Positions 12,901 to 24,633 of a stretch of DNA of 64,000 nt are shown one piece after another. The position numbers and the translations under genes were made by a program. Source of the stretch: Poa pratensis (Eukaryota > Streptophyta > Magnoliopsida > Poales > Poaceae). Each line of letters begins with the position of its first letter. Within the stretch, counting starts at the first letter, position 1. The notes under the pieces were generated by a model. The model saw only the letters and a list, made by a program, of their open reading frames with translations, ran no database searches and was not told where the DNA came from. The stretch lies in assembly GCA_947311845.1 (NCBI GenBank), contig CAMZMU010000027.1, positions 30,332,125 to 30,396,124 of the forward strand. Direction: 5' to 3'.

Positions 12901-14736
12901 TGATGCTGATGATGAATTTAGTCTCTTCTCATTAGAACCAACCCTAACGCCAACAGGTGGAAGGCCAGGGCTAGGAACCCTAGGGACATAATGAGGATCT
13001 GGTGTAGCCTTCCTTGAAGCCGAAGAACCCAGAACAGAAGCAAAAGTTTGAGATGCAGATGCATTAATATTGGAAAGACCGCTGACACTGTGCGCATTTC
13101 CAACAGAGTGACGTGCATCCAAAGTGTCATTATGTAAAGAGTATTGGTTCTCAGAATAATTAAGTGGCTCCTGGTTGTCAAGAAATGAATTGCGACTGGT
13201 TGCACGAGAGGGATGCTCTGAACTAGGTGTTCTGTGACCAAGGTTATCCTGAAATAACGCAAAATAAACTAAATCAGTTGTCCAAGCAAACAAAGAACGT
13301 CACAAGAAGTCGGTAAATTAAGGTACTAAAATATGGAAAAAATGCTACTGATGTTATAAGGATAAATTACGCTGCTGGAGTATCAACTACCAAACAGAAA
13401 TAAGATCTCGCTTACAGCAGAAAATGGAAATGGATCGCAGTTGTCTTGAAGTTGCAACTCTTAAAACTTTTTCAGTGCATGTTTTTTCAAAGAAAATGCA
13501 TTTTTCGATACCACAATTGGGGGGGGGGCGGGGTATTAGGAACCCTTAAATATGGAAGTTGTTAAAGTTCAAGCAAAGCAGAGAGGTAAACTGAACGCCC
13601 GCTCATCCTCATTGGTGATGGAAAAAAGAAATATGTAAATACCAGGTACGAAACTTTCTTGACAGCTGATTCACAGAGAAATGACACTAGTTAAGTGCAC
13701 ACATATCAAATATAACGGTCTAACGGGTACAGAATGTCATGAGGCAGTTGTTATAACTTTTACGACATACTACAGTACATAAACCAAATTTCACAGGATT
13801 GTGCAAACCACAAACCCACACACTTTCTGTTATGGGATTTGTACCACCTGACTTGTCCTGTCCATCCCGCACATGCCTTCACATGTAGGTGCCCAAACTT
13901 GGGCAGGCTTCTAACTGGATAGAGCGCTGGGAATGGCTAGGGCTTGACTATTGGAACAAAGGAGGGGATCTAAATCCCAAAAGCATACCATATACAGTAA
14001 GCAAACAACATACAACAAAACCCAGTAATTTTGATATGATAAACCACCAGATAAACCTCGACTATGAATCTATGACAACCAATGGCAACCTTAGCAGCGC
14101 CAACTGTGACTAACCTGAAGCATATCAGCAAAGCTGCGTTGCCGTCCAGTGATAACCCAATGAGCCCATCACCTCCTCTATCCACCCAATCTCCAGCACC
14201 GCCCCGCCTTCCTGCATCGTCTCCCGATCAAAACCAGGATTCTGCGGGAACAGCGACATCCCGTGTCCAGCCTCCTCTTGCACTGGCTTCCTCCGGTCCC
14301 CAATCCCACCGACCACCCCTGCCTTCAGCCGCTGCGTTGACCGCCAGTCTTCCTTCGTCAGTACCGGCGGCGGCAGCCTCGGGTTAAGATTGCCGTGCGA
14401 GTAGTAGTACGACAGGTAGGCCGGGTCAGCCCGGAGCTCCTCCTCGATAGGAGTCCACCATGTCCGTTCGATTCCTCGGCATCAGGAACGGGGGCGGCAG
14501 TCCGGGTCGCCTCGCCGCCGCCGCGGAGTAGGCCGCTGATGGCGTTCAGCGAACCCTCTATGGTCGGCGGCGCAGACCCGCTTCGGAATATGCTGGGCCC
14601 CCGCTCCCTCTGGCCAGCCTCCTCGCCTCGCCGCCGCACTGCGCCGCCGCCCGGCACGGAGCAGCGCCTCAAACTCGTCGTCCTCCCCCACGCCGCCCAT
14701 CTCCTGGCGCATCGCCACACGGCTCTCGCTGAGCAT
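6906..14736 (-). CDS. Pumilio-family RNA-binding protein, frame broken in about nine places
   Basis: Nine exons on the minus strand: 14736-14115, 13248-11735, 10778-10637, 10513-10406, 10298-10087, 9921-9811, 8740-8546, 7208-7034 and 6943-6906 (stop TAA at 6906-6908). All inferred introns have GT/AG ends. Exon 1 carries the plant PUM N-terminal motifs [17 protein letters not shown] and [17 protein letters not shown]. Exon 2 carries the low-complexity region. Exons 2-9 carry the C-terminal Pumilio homology domain of eight PUF repeats (for example [62 protein letters not shown]). PUF proteins bind UGUA-containing 3' UTRs and repress or destabilise mRNAs in the cytoplasm. The frame must shift five base-equivalents in exon 1, three in exon 2 and one in exon 5, all in the direction of missing bases; exons 3, 4 and 6-9 are clean. 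Corrected length would be about 1041 residues, usual for plant PUMs. It is either a young pseudogene or a locally error-prone sequence. Confidence 0.85.
7468..7555. repeat. 44-bp tandem duplication in a Pumilio intron
   Basis: Two adjacent, apparently identical 44-bp copies (7468-7511 and 7512-7555), each containing catttggccactaaagtg and ttgcagtat. It lies in the intron between the exons ending at 8546 and starting at 7208, more than 200 bases from either splice site. Confidence 0.85.
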
Positions 14737-15260
14737 TCCACCAACCCTAGAACAGAACGCACCAAATCACGCAAAATAAACAACCGAAATGGAAAGCTCG
14801 GAGTACGAAAGACGCGCCGCCGATTACCGTTGGTCGTGAAAAGGGGAAGCCGCTCTCTATGCAGTCGGGCAGAGCAACCACGGCTCAGCAAGAAGAACCT
14901 GCAGCCCTCACGCCCCCCGCGGGCCAAAGCACCACCGAATCGCGCGTCCCAAGCCCGATCGGGGCAGTGGCGGCCATTTTCAACTCGGACGCTTCTGGGG
15001 ATTCGGGAGATCGGGCTATTGCGAAGCGACCGGGCTCAGGCTGGGTTCCGATCGGCCGTCGATTTCGCCATTTCCGGGAAAGCTTCGCGACGACGAAGGG
15101 GATTGGGGGAGGGAGAGAGCACAGAGTAAAGCAGCAGCACAGTCAGGCACGGAGCCCGAGGAAGGAGACGGCGGAATGATAAGCACGAGCTCCGCCGGCA
15201 AGGACAGCCGTCAGATCGGGGAACCGGCGGTCGAGATCCTCCGCGCTCCAAGAACCCTCT
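14737..15260 (-). other. Probable leader and promoter-proximal region of the Pumilio gene
   Basis: This GC-rich stretch lies directly upstream of the Pumilio ATG. On the minus strand an acceptor-like ttctgttctag ends at 14747, ten bases upstream of the ATG, suggesting a 5' UTR intron as is common in plant PUM genes. Several overlapping open frames exist on both strands but none resembles a known protein. They are best explained by high GC content. The transcription start cannot be fixed from sequence alone. Confidence 0.35.
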
Positions 15261-15439
15261 AGGGTTTTATGACTTTTTTTTATTATCGCTGGCGCTGGCG
15301 CAGGAGTTACTTCTCTCTGATACGCGGGCCCGGGTCTGTTCTGGACTACGGAGTAGCTTGTACTGCGCTCTTTTTGCCGCGATAATTTTTTTTTTTTTTT
15401 AGGGAAAAAAGGTGGAGTAGGCCTTGGATTTCGGGAAAT

Positions 15440-15716
15440 CCATAACGGTGCAGGGTGTAGATGTACCCACTATGGATTTTATTTTTAATTTTTTTTCAGA
15501 ATGTCAAAAAATTCCGAAAAAAATCTGGATGTAAATTACAGCGTGACGTGTTAGCACAAAAATTGGTATGGTGAAAAAACTTTTTTTGCAACCTGTGCAA
15601 AAAAGACAAATTTCGGACACTGACTTCTATCATGTTGGACTACATGCAAAAAAAATTCAAATTTTTTGACATTTCGAATTTTTTTTCCGGGCAATGGGTG
15701 CAGCACCCATGTGCCA
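15440..15716. mobile_element. MITE-like inverted-repeat element
   Basis: An AT-rich core with many A and T runs is bounded by imperfect inverted ends: ggtgcagggtgtagatg and gtaccc at the left, and gggtgcagcacccatg at the right. The core phrases (tttttgacatttcgaa, ttcagaatgtcaaaaaatt) are of the kind found in a common unclassified wheat inverted-repeat family. No clear target duplication was identified. Confidence 0.35.
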
Positions 15717-17865
15717 AATCGCCGCCTCCTTGGATTTCTCTTTATTTGGGACTAGGGTCACAGGTCGGGTCCACGTAGTTAAATATGGCAGAAAGTGGGC
15801 CCGGAGCACGTGCGGGTGTGAGCCACGTGGCTGTGTCAGCCCCTAGATTCGTTCGATGGAACCGCATGGACGCTGGACGGTGACCCGAGTAGATAAACTT
15901 TGTAATGCCAAAGAAAAAAGATAAACTTTTGGAGAAAAAAATAATGGCGACGTGCTTCCCTTCATGGAAGCTAATTCTGGATAAGTCCTTAAGAAGAGAC
16001 CATGTGATTTTCCAACAAGAGGAAGGTATCATGTGCTGTTTCACATTTGTAAAATAGGATCTGGATTATTAGCAAAAAAGAATAGGATCTGGATTAGAGT
16101 AGGAGTGCTCATCGGGTAGACTTTGCCATGGTGATGCATTCATCGACTAGTGAGCCATGGCATCTTCTGTACTACAAGAGCGTGTTTTACATGTCACGTC
16201 GGTGATAAATTAATCAATTTATTATTTTAATCAATTATTTTGTATCAAGCAACCGACAGTCCCACCTCATCAGGGCCTTTCGGAACGCATGACGTGAAAG
16301 AAAATCATACAGCGAGACATCCATTTCACAATATCCAGTGGCTTTTGGATCGTTGGGTATCAGAAAATCGATACACCAAAACAACTTTTAAAAATATGCA
16401 TTTGTTTTCCTAATGGCTCAACCAAACAAATAATGGCCCAAACACATTGATGTAGGATTCAAATAGACACGATATTGTAATCATGTGCATTTCCTATTAT
16501 TAGAGTTTTAAAATCCCGTGAAAGGGCGAAGTTGAACAACCATAGCCAACAATACACCGAGATAGAATCTCACATTACAAAGTAACACAGCCAAAATAAT
16601 GACAATCAATGTTGCCAAGTGAAATGTGTTAAACAAGTGCAAGAAGGCAAATCACCTTCTCATCTAGCATGAAAAACCCGTAGCTCGGAAATTCATTCTC
16701 CTTTACAAATTTTTGGAAAAAAAGTCAACAAGACTTCATTCGTTTCATGATTCCGTGGTATGGTTACAGTAAGAATCGATTAGAGTTCATGTTCATTTTT
16801 GCAATTAAAAACAAGTGTGGTAGATCACATGCAAAAGGATGTATAATTTTTCTTCGTTTAGTGTCTTGTCGAAGTTATTAGAATCAAATTTGACTATATG
16901 GATGCAACAAATACATGCTTAAACTTTGTTTTTTTGCCTTTTCCCAAAGCACTAAGTAAAACCTGCAAATACATAGTTGCATAAAATTCAGGCAGAGTTC
17001 ATTGTAGTGATGGACATGAAGTAGATTCATATTTTAAACCTAGCGTAAGGTCTATAACTCCTCGACATAGTGTACTGATACAGGAAAGGAGAGGTGTACT
17101 AATGGGAGGATCTTACAATAAAACAGCTAGACACTATGATCAAAACTTAAGTATTGGATTTATTAGCACTGCCGCTAGCATGTCGCGGGAACAAAATCTT
17201 ACTTCTCCAAACAAAATCATATATAGCCTAAGTACCAAACAAAATTAAGGCAACTTAAATTTGTTGACATATGTTTTGGGGCTGCAGCAGTTGTAACCTA
17301 GTTGCACGCGCGCATTTTCCTCTTGTTCGTCTCCTACCTCCTTTCCCTTGCTGGAAGATTATTGACCAGTGCGTAAGCCGCAATCAGGGAATTAGATTCC
17401 AAGGGGGCTGAGAGAGGCACTCTAGGCCATTGGCGTGCTCGGGTCTGGCGGAATTAAATGCCAGATCTGTCACCATTGTCCATGGACATGAGCCATGAAC
17501 GAACGAAAGGGTGGGAGGTACGCCGTCGCGGTATTGTCTACGAGGAGGAGACCGAGCGACGGAAGAGTGGCACGGTCGCACGACACCATCCTGAAGTTGG
17601 GGCGACGGGAGAGCTAGTTCGGTAGACAATGCTAGGTTTCATCTGTGGCTGAACCGATGGCTAAGATCACTCGACTATTCATCTGACCACCACAAAAGCG
17701 CAACAGGAATGCAACCAGAACTCATCATTCCCAGGGAGATTGGATCTTGGAAAGGTTAGGCATCTAGACATGAGAAAGAGAGAGGACATTTCGTGCTCCC
17801 GACCTCCATGATAGTTTTAAAAAAAATCAAAAAAACTAGTTTTAATTTATTTGATAAAAATCACA
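15717..17865. other. Gene-free spacer
   Basis: No coding frame here resembles a known family. Open frames at about 15742-16044 and 17384-17629 (minus) are short and low in information. The sequence is unique-looking and AT-rich, with no long direct or inverted repeat noticed. Confidence 0.45.
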
Positions 17866-17873
17866 GATGCAGC

Positions 17874-18098
17874 CAAGGATTTGGTTACCCAGCTGAAAAA
17901 AATCCCCTGTGGCATCGAGAATTCCGGAAACCGTGGTTACCGTACAATTAAAGGTTGGCTACCGCACAAGATTTTCAGTCAAAATTTGGCTCAAATTCAA
18001 ACGGTCCGGTATTTTTTGCCCGATAAACTCTTTTACCGTGGAGGGCTGGGAATTTCGGTTACCAGTCGGCGGTATTTTGACCGGTAACGAAATCCCTG
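17874..18098. mobile_element. hAT-type MITE with 8-bp target duplication
   Basis: A 225-bp element with terminal inverted repeats: caaggatttggttacc at the left, and cagggatttcgttacc as the complement of the right end. It is flanked by GATGCAGC (17866-17873) and GATGTAGC (18099-18106), an 8-bp duplication with one mismatch, which is the hAT hallmark. It encodes nothing. Internally it is rich in ggttacc, ggtattttt and accggt-type motifs. Confidence 0.65.
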
Positions 18099-18139
18099 GA
18101 TGTAGCCAATAGTGTATTAAGCAAACATGCCAAAAATCA

Positions 18140-18410
18140 CCTTCAAATAATTTGTATTATGGACTACAAGATCTGATAAATTTGGGTATTTTAAAATTTT
18201 CATATTCAGATCCACACTTTTGTCATTTTTTGTGGACCAGAATACAATATATTTGAAGTTAATTTTTTACGCGTTTGTGGATACACCAATGGTTACGTCT
18301 GGGATTTGTTTTAATTTTTTTGAAACTCATAAATATTTTGTTTCAGGTTTTTTAAACTATCAGGATCAGTATAACTCGGGAGTAAAAAAACACTTTCTGC
18401 GAGAAAGAAA
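18140..18410. repeat. Unclassified AT-rich repeat fragment, related to 20815-21194
   Basis: Shares landmarks with the element at 20815-21194: an atcagatttt/gatctgataaattt-type phrase, cacttttgt followed by gtgg, gatacacca or gatgcacca, tttttttgaaactc, and a tail aaaacactttctgcgag or aaagacactttccgcat. The ends are not clean here, so it is likely a truncated, diverged copy. Confidence 0.35.
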
Positions 18411-18867
18411 TAAATATTGAATGGACGAGTTGGGTGCAGCATGAAGCAGTGGCGGAGCTGGTATAGAACCAGATGAACCCAATAGAATTCACCAAACCTT
18501 TGTTAAATTAGTCTGTGATATTGTTAATTTGTGGAAGATTACACTATAATACCAAGAGCTGAACCCAATGATTTTCTACCTTAGCTTCGCCTCTGGCATG
18601 AAGTGAAAAATTAAAGCTAGGAATAGTGGGCTTGAATAGAACATCTCGCGTGGTCGCTTTGACAGACCCAAGAATATCAAATGCGGCCCACGATGTAAAC
18701 ACGTCCGTTCTTTCTTGGAATTCCGATTCCTAAATCCGACACCGAGCAATTCGCGTGTGTCGTCGATCAACACGTGATGGATCATGAATCTTGGCCGGAA
18801 AAGGAATCCGACTCCGACCTGTACGTGAACACGACAATCCTCGGAAAACAAACAGACGAGCAGCCCA

Positions 18868-18873
18868 TATAAT
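18868..18873 (+). promoter_or_regulatory. Candidate TATA box of the RING gene
   Basis: tataat within cccatataatcc lies 71 bases upstream of the ATG at 18944, a plausible position for a plant TATA box. It is supported only by position and sequence. Confidence 0.3.
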
Positions 18874-18943
18874 CCATCCACACTTGGATCCACCTCCAAG
18901 AATATCAGGTACCTACTACGTGAACAGATCATCAACTGCACCG

Positions 18944-19564
18944 ATGGCCAGCGTGATCATGGAAGAAGAAGCGCGTTCTGGTGCCACGCATGCAGCCGCC
19001 TCCACGGCACCCGCGCCGGCGAAGCAGTCGCGGCCTGCCCCGTCTGCTTAGCATCGTCCGAGAGCATCGTCGACGTCATGGACGGCAGCACGTTCCTCGA
19101 CGGCTGCCGCCGGCGACGCCGCCCGCCCGCGCCCGCTTATCGGCCGAGCTCGTCACGGTCCTTGGCGCGGAGCTCACTGCCCAATCTGCCTGGACGAGCT
19201 GGAGCCCGGCGCCAGCGCCGCCGAGACGCCGTGCAAGCACATGTACCACCCGGCCTGCCTCGCGCCGTGGCTTCAGTCCAAGGGCACCTGCCCAGTCTGC
19301 CGCGGGGAGTCCACGGAAGAGGCCAACGCGGCCGGCGCCTCCCCGGACGGCCTTATCCTCGGGGACATGCGGGAAGCCGGCCAGTTAGCCCTCGGCCGGC
19401 GTATCGCAGGGCGGGTCCACGTCGTCGGGGTCCTCAACGAGGACGGCGAGCCCATGCAGCACCGCAGCCCGCGGACCTACCGAGCGCGGCGCCGCCTCCG
19501 CTTGTTCAGGGCAGTGTACCGCCGGTGGCCGGTGAGTGCGTCAGGCCAGCCGCGCACGAGATAG
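18944..19564 (+). pseudogene. Zinc-ribbon/RING-H2 E3 ubiquitin ligase, frame disrupted
   Basis: From the ATG at 18944 the frame starts MASVIMEEEAR. It must slip by one base at about 18971-18976 to enter FWCHACSRLHGTRAGEA and CPVCLASSESIVDV, an N-terminal zinc ribbon with two CxxC pairs as in RING1-like plant E3 ligases (zinc_ribbon_9). A second shift between about 19100 and 19175 leads into the RING-H2 domain: HCPICLDELEPG, TPCKHMYHPACLAPWL and GTCPVCR, giving C3-H2-C3 ligands. The C-terminus (LILGDMREAGQLALGRRI...) ends at TAG 19562-19564. RING-H2 proteins recruit an E2 and ubiquitinate substrates; no substrate can be inferred. About 200 residues is short but usual for an intronless member. 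Either decay or sequence error explains the two shifts; the RING part alone is open from 19178. Confidence 0.65.
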
Positions 19565-20814
19565 AAAGTGCCGGCCTTGTGCCCGCGACAGTAATGTGTG
19601 TTGTGTTAACATTCCTGTTGCATGCAAGATAATGAGATTTTGACTGCAACCATTAGATCGATGATGTCGAAGATTTCGATACAGCTGCCGACGTTAAGAG
19701 ATATTCAGTTATTTGCGTGTGACAGAGGATTAAGAAGACCACCTTTGCCCTTAGCCTTTTGCAACCAGGAACGACCCATGGTTTGTGGGATGACTCCCCC
19801 GCTGCCCAAACCATCATGGTCGATCATTACCGTTCCGGCTACGTACGGCGCGCCATCATAACGGCTAAAGGTCCACAACTGACAGCAATTCAGACAACCT
19901 ATTTCAACTCAGCTCCGTTCGTCCTCGCGCGTGTGGTTCAAAAGATTGTTGAAACGTAGGAATGAAAAACGTAGAAATAGGTAACATATTAAATCTTACA
20001 AGAATTGAAAACACATGGATTTGAACCTTGTTTGTCTATGCGTGCAGTCATGTCCTCATATAGGCGGACGAGCTCAATTTTTTTTTTGAGAGAATATACC
20101 CATAATCTGGTTGCCCCCATCTCCCTCATTTTTCAAACCAAACGGCTGGTAACCACTGAAAAAGTGGCTATCCTAGCCAATTAAGAATAGCCATTGAACC
20201 AAAAGTATCTAAATTGTCCGGTCACTTGCATATTATTGGTGGGGCGAGGATAGAAAACAAAAAAAAATAAAGTAGTCTCGCGAGGCCGCCTTCAACGTGG
20301 CAGAAAACCCGACATGCCCGAACACCCTCATTTTCATCCTAAATATGGACTGGAAATGGGGGTTGTCTGACAACCCAGACATATAGGGGGAGTGGGTTCC
20401 GGCTGGGTAGATTTTTCTCCTCTCTTGTCCGGGCACCATTCACGTTGTCTGTCCAGACAAACATGGACAAAATTGGGGTCCGGTTAAAGATGCTCTAATA
20501 GATGTCGTTTGGTGAAAATTATGTTTTTAAAGAATTGTGTCATCTATGGAGAATTGCAGTGGCATTTTTTGAAAGATGAAAATTGTAGTGGCGTTCTCAA
20601 ATAGCCGAAAATTGCAGTGGCATCTATCCAATTAACCATAGTTTTTATAGGAGTGAGCTCTCATAAAATTGGACCTAAGTGAAAATTACCATGAAATTAT
20701 ATGCAAATAAAACTATAAGAATATTCCTAGGGTTACAACACCAATAAACTAAATAAGCTCTGTAGGAAAATTACTAAGCACGGAATGCCCATAATTCCGA
20801 GTGGAGATTGTTTT
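19565..20814. other. Spacer downstream of the RING gene
   Basis: The first 150 bases or so are probably the 3' UTR. At 20270-20500 there is a block with ggccgccttcaacgtgg and tggggtccggttaaagatg that looks like the eroded end of a common Triticeae DNA-transposon derivative, without resolvable termini. At 20530-20630 the phrase aaattgcagtggc recurs three times in varied form. No gene seen. Confidence 0.35.
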
Positions 20815-21194
20815 GGCTCCCGAGTTCCAGTGCTCCAGCCATTTAAAGAAATTTGAAAATTATATTTTCAGTTTCAAAATTCTAAAAAAAATCCGGATGT
20901 TGCCAGCGGATTTTCCTTCAAACGTGCAAAAACTAAAATTGAAATCCTTTGTATTTGGAGGTTGGAGCTACACAAAAATGAAAAAAGTGTGGATCTTAGT
21001 ATGTATAATTTTAAATCTCTAAATTTATCAGATTTTGTCATTTTTATGTAGCTAAAAATATAAAGTATTTGAAATCGATATTTTACACTTTTGTGGGATG
21101 CACCATTACCTAGATCCAGATTTTTTTAGAATTTGTTGAAACTCCAAAATACCATTTTCGAATTTTGTTAAGTGGCAGGAACACTGGTGCCGAG
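20815..21194. mobile_element. Unclassified foldback MITE
   Basis: An AT-rich ~380-bp block bounded by imperfect inverted ends: ggctcccgagttccagtgctcc at the left (read ctcccgagttccagtg) and ggaacactggtgccgag at the right (complement ctcggcaccagtgttcc). It has the same core phrases as 18140-18410. No coding capacity, and target duplication not resolved. It abuts an RNase H fragment. Confidence 0.4.
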
Positions 21195-21277
21195 TAGCAA
21201 AAGACACTTTCCGCATAATTCCTCGCTGATGACATGTTCCGGTTGCGAGCGCGCGCACAGACTACAAGGGGTCTTTC

Positions 21278-21592
21278 ATGGCGGCATCTGCAACGTTCGT
21301 TTCACATGTCTCTACGGCAACGATGGCGGAAGCACTTGCAATGGAAGAGGGACTAGCACTTGCGAATAGGATGAGTTACAATGTGGTACAAGCTGAATCT
21401 GATTCTACTGATGTTATTGAAGCTTGCGCAGGTGGTGAGATGTGGTGGTCTCCATCAGCGACAATTTTTGCAGATTGTGTTGATTATGTTGCTTCCATCG
21501 GGACAGTGTCCTTCCAGCATTGCCCAAGGGAAGCTAATGGAGTTGCTCATGATCTAGCTAAGCATAGTTTTTCTACTAAAAATTTCTTGTAA
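21278..21592 (+). pseudogene. RNase H-like (RVT_3) fragment
   Basis: A 104-residue open frame: AEALAMEEGLALANRM, ESDSTDVIEA, then FADCVDYVASIGTVSFQHC and REANGVAHDLAKHS. These match the C-terminal two thirds of the plant RNase H-like domain (RVT_3, PF13456), with the catalytic E (in AEALA), the D in ESDST and the final H/D motif in AHDLA. The N-terminal strand with the first Asp is missing or lies upstream out of frame. Such domains occur at the C-terminus of plant non-LTR retrotransposons and in small dispersed gene fragments. It is most likely a transposon or captured-gene remnant. The end of the frame (stop after KNFL) looks natural. Confidence 0.6.
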
Positions 21593-21819
21593 TTGGGTCG
21601 ATGAACCCCGAGTTTTTTGCTAGATGCACTGTTAAACGATGTAACTATGTGATACTTTGGAGGCAGCAAGTTTCAGACGCACTATTTTCCTTACCAGGGT
21701 ACTGAGGGGACTGGAAGGTTTTTAATGAGACGGTTTGCTGACCTAATATATGGTGGTTAAAATTTAAAAAAGAAAAGATGAACGCGGCTGCCTCCACAAC
21801 CATCCTTTCGTTAGGAATT

Positions 21820-22742
<923 letters not shown>

Positions 22743-22994
22743 GCCAGTCACTGAAAGAACCGGGTGCGGCACGAGTGCGCAGAGTCATGGCCTGAACCAA
22801 CGGGTGCTGCCCGGCCGCCCATCCTCATCTCCGATCTGATGTGGTAGTAGGTAGGTTCTGAAGGTCCATGCATGGACATGGGTCCTAGTAGCATACTGTG
22901 CCTACCTACCAAGTCATGAATCACACGCGCTGTTCGATCTCGTCTGATACGAACACCTAATAATCAGTTAAACAGCGTCACCAAATTAACCAAT

Positions 22995-23186
22995 CCGTAA
23001 TTGCTGTGGTATCCATCATCTAAATGCATGATTTGGCCAACTTAATCTTGTGTAGGGTGAGGACTTGACGAGTGAGTAGCATGATGATGCCCGTAATTGC
23101 TGTGGTATCCATCATCTAAATGCATGATTTGGCCAACTTAATCTTGTGTAGGGTGAGGACTTGACGAGTGAGTAGCATGATGATGC
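22995..23186. repeat. 96-bp perfect tandem duplication
   Basis: Two head-to-tail copies, 22995-23090 and 23091-23186, appear identical by eye over 96 bases. Each contains ccgtaattgctgtggtatcc and cttgacgagtgagtagcatg. There is no coding content. The identity implies a recent event or an assembly artefact. Confidence 0.9.
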
Positions 23187-24290
23187 GGATGCGGATGCGT
23201 TTCCAGGTTGAAGGACAAACGTGTCCGAGAGGAGGAAAGCAGCTGACGCACCGCTCCCCTTGCTGCCTGCCCTACGCACCTCGCTCGCTGTCTCCAGCAA
23301 CTGATGAGCACTGTGTGGGGGCGAGACTAGCTTGCGCGCGCGCGAAGCCTCGCGCGGTTTCCTACCAGTGCACGTGCGCGCAAGTGGGTCCCCCGACAGC
23401 GACGTGGAGGAGGAAGAAGGTCGCCGCGCCCCCGCCGCCGACGCTGGCCGAACCGCCTGCCTTCGCCACCCGCGGCCGGCGGCGCTCCGCGACCGCCTCG
23501 CCGCCCCGCCCTGCTCGAAGCACGGCCTCCGCCGGTCCGCCGCCGCCGCCGACCATCCCTCTAAAAGCCCCCCCACACCGAAGCTCGTCGCCGGCGAACC
23601 CCACCCCCACCCCCCAAGTTAAGTTCTCTCCTCGCCTCCACCGCCTCCGCCGCGGCCAGCCGCGGCTCCGGCGGCTCCGGCTCGGCCTGGCCCCGTCGGA
23701 ATCGAAGGATTGAGTTGGGCACGGGAGGAAGAAAAGAAAAGAGGAGAAGGAAAGGAAGGAGGAAGAAGATGAGCAGTACGTGGGTGGGACCCACCCACGT
23801 GGCCACACACACGCTGCGCCTGTGCGTCGCCCGTCGCTGCGCGAACCGCACGAGCAGACGCGCGCTCGACAGATAGCCCATCTCCACTGTGTGTGGGAAA
23901 AACCAAACCTAGTGCTCAGCTGAAACGGGGGATCTGCTGCTGCAGGGCGACGACAATTAAGGAGTTGGGCGGTGTGTGTGCCCCGTGAGTAACAGCGGCG
24001 TTTTTTGTGTGTATAGTGGTACCACACCGTTTTGTCCGAGGCCATTCGTGCTTGTAACCGTGCATGCAGTTTGCCAGCACGCACGTACCAACGTAGGAGT
24101 ACGTGTGTGTTCTTGTATACCGTGACCAATGCCTCTAGCGGGGGACAACAAAGCAAACCTAGTTCGAGGTGCTCCCCTCGTTCTAGCGGAAGAGTGTTTC
24201 AAATTTTGAATATTTCCCCGCGCTAGCTGCAGATGAGACCACAACACCTTAATGCAGCATCGCTACTTCACTAGAAACTACTCCGTAGAA
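23187..24290. other. GC-rich island, no recognised gene
   Basis: From about 23200 to 23910 GC content is very high and long overlapping open frames exist on both strands (for example 23168-23713 plus, 23362-24156 minus). Their translations are Pro/Ala/Arg-rich and share no motif I recognise. A plus-strand TATA-like ctctaaaagccc lies at about 23559-23570. It may be the promoter and leader of a gene that was lost, or a gene remnant. I would not annotate a protein here. Confidence 0.35.
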
Positions 24291-24294
24291 AGTA

Positions 24295-24356
24295 CTCCTT
24301 CCGACATACATCTATTTTTTGACAAACTTGAGACACTTATTAGTGGACGGAGGGAG
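24295..24356. mobile_element. Internally deleted Stowaway MITE
   Basis: The ends ctccttccg and cggagggag are inverted and flanked by TA on both sides (24293-24294, 24357-24358). At 62 bp with internal acaaacttgagacacttatt, it is a shortened Stowaway (Tc1/mariner) element. Confidence 0.65.
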
Positions 24357-24507
24357 TACTCTACTAGGATAATGAAACCGCCATGGCAGTACCCTAAGCC
24401 TAGTCGATCGTATAGCTAGAGTATTATGCAAGAATTCAAATGGTGTTGCACGAGTGTCCCTGATGTTATATAGCTTGGCGTATTTGGCAAGGATGCAAGT
24501 GGTAGTA

Positions 24508-24631
24508 CTCCCTCCGTTCTAAAATACTTGTCTTTCATTTGTCCAAATTTGGATGTACCTAGACATGTTTTTGTGTATAGGTACATCCAAATTTGGACAA
24601 ATGAAAGACAAGTATTTTGGAACGGAGGGAG
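24508..24631. mobile_element. Stowaway MITE, near-perfect hairpin
   Basis: A 124-bp element beginning ctccctccgttctaaaatac and ending gtattttggaacggagggag, flanked by the TA target duplication (24506-24507, 24632-24633). The arms pair over almost their entire length (tgtctttcatttgtccaaat with atttggacaaatgaaagaca), leaving a loop of about 25 bases around acatgtttttgtgtatagg. It is the cleanest MITE in the window. Confidence 0.95.
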
Positions 24632-24633
24632 TA

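Noticed and set aside
14082..15251. Several long open frames on both strands around the Pumilio start
   Set aside because: Exon 1 of the Pumilio gene and its GC-rich leader explain them; frame changes, not new genes, break them up.
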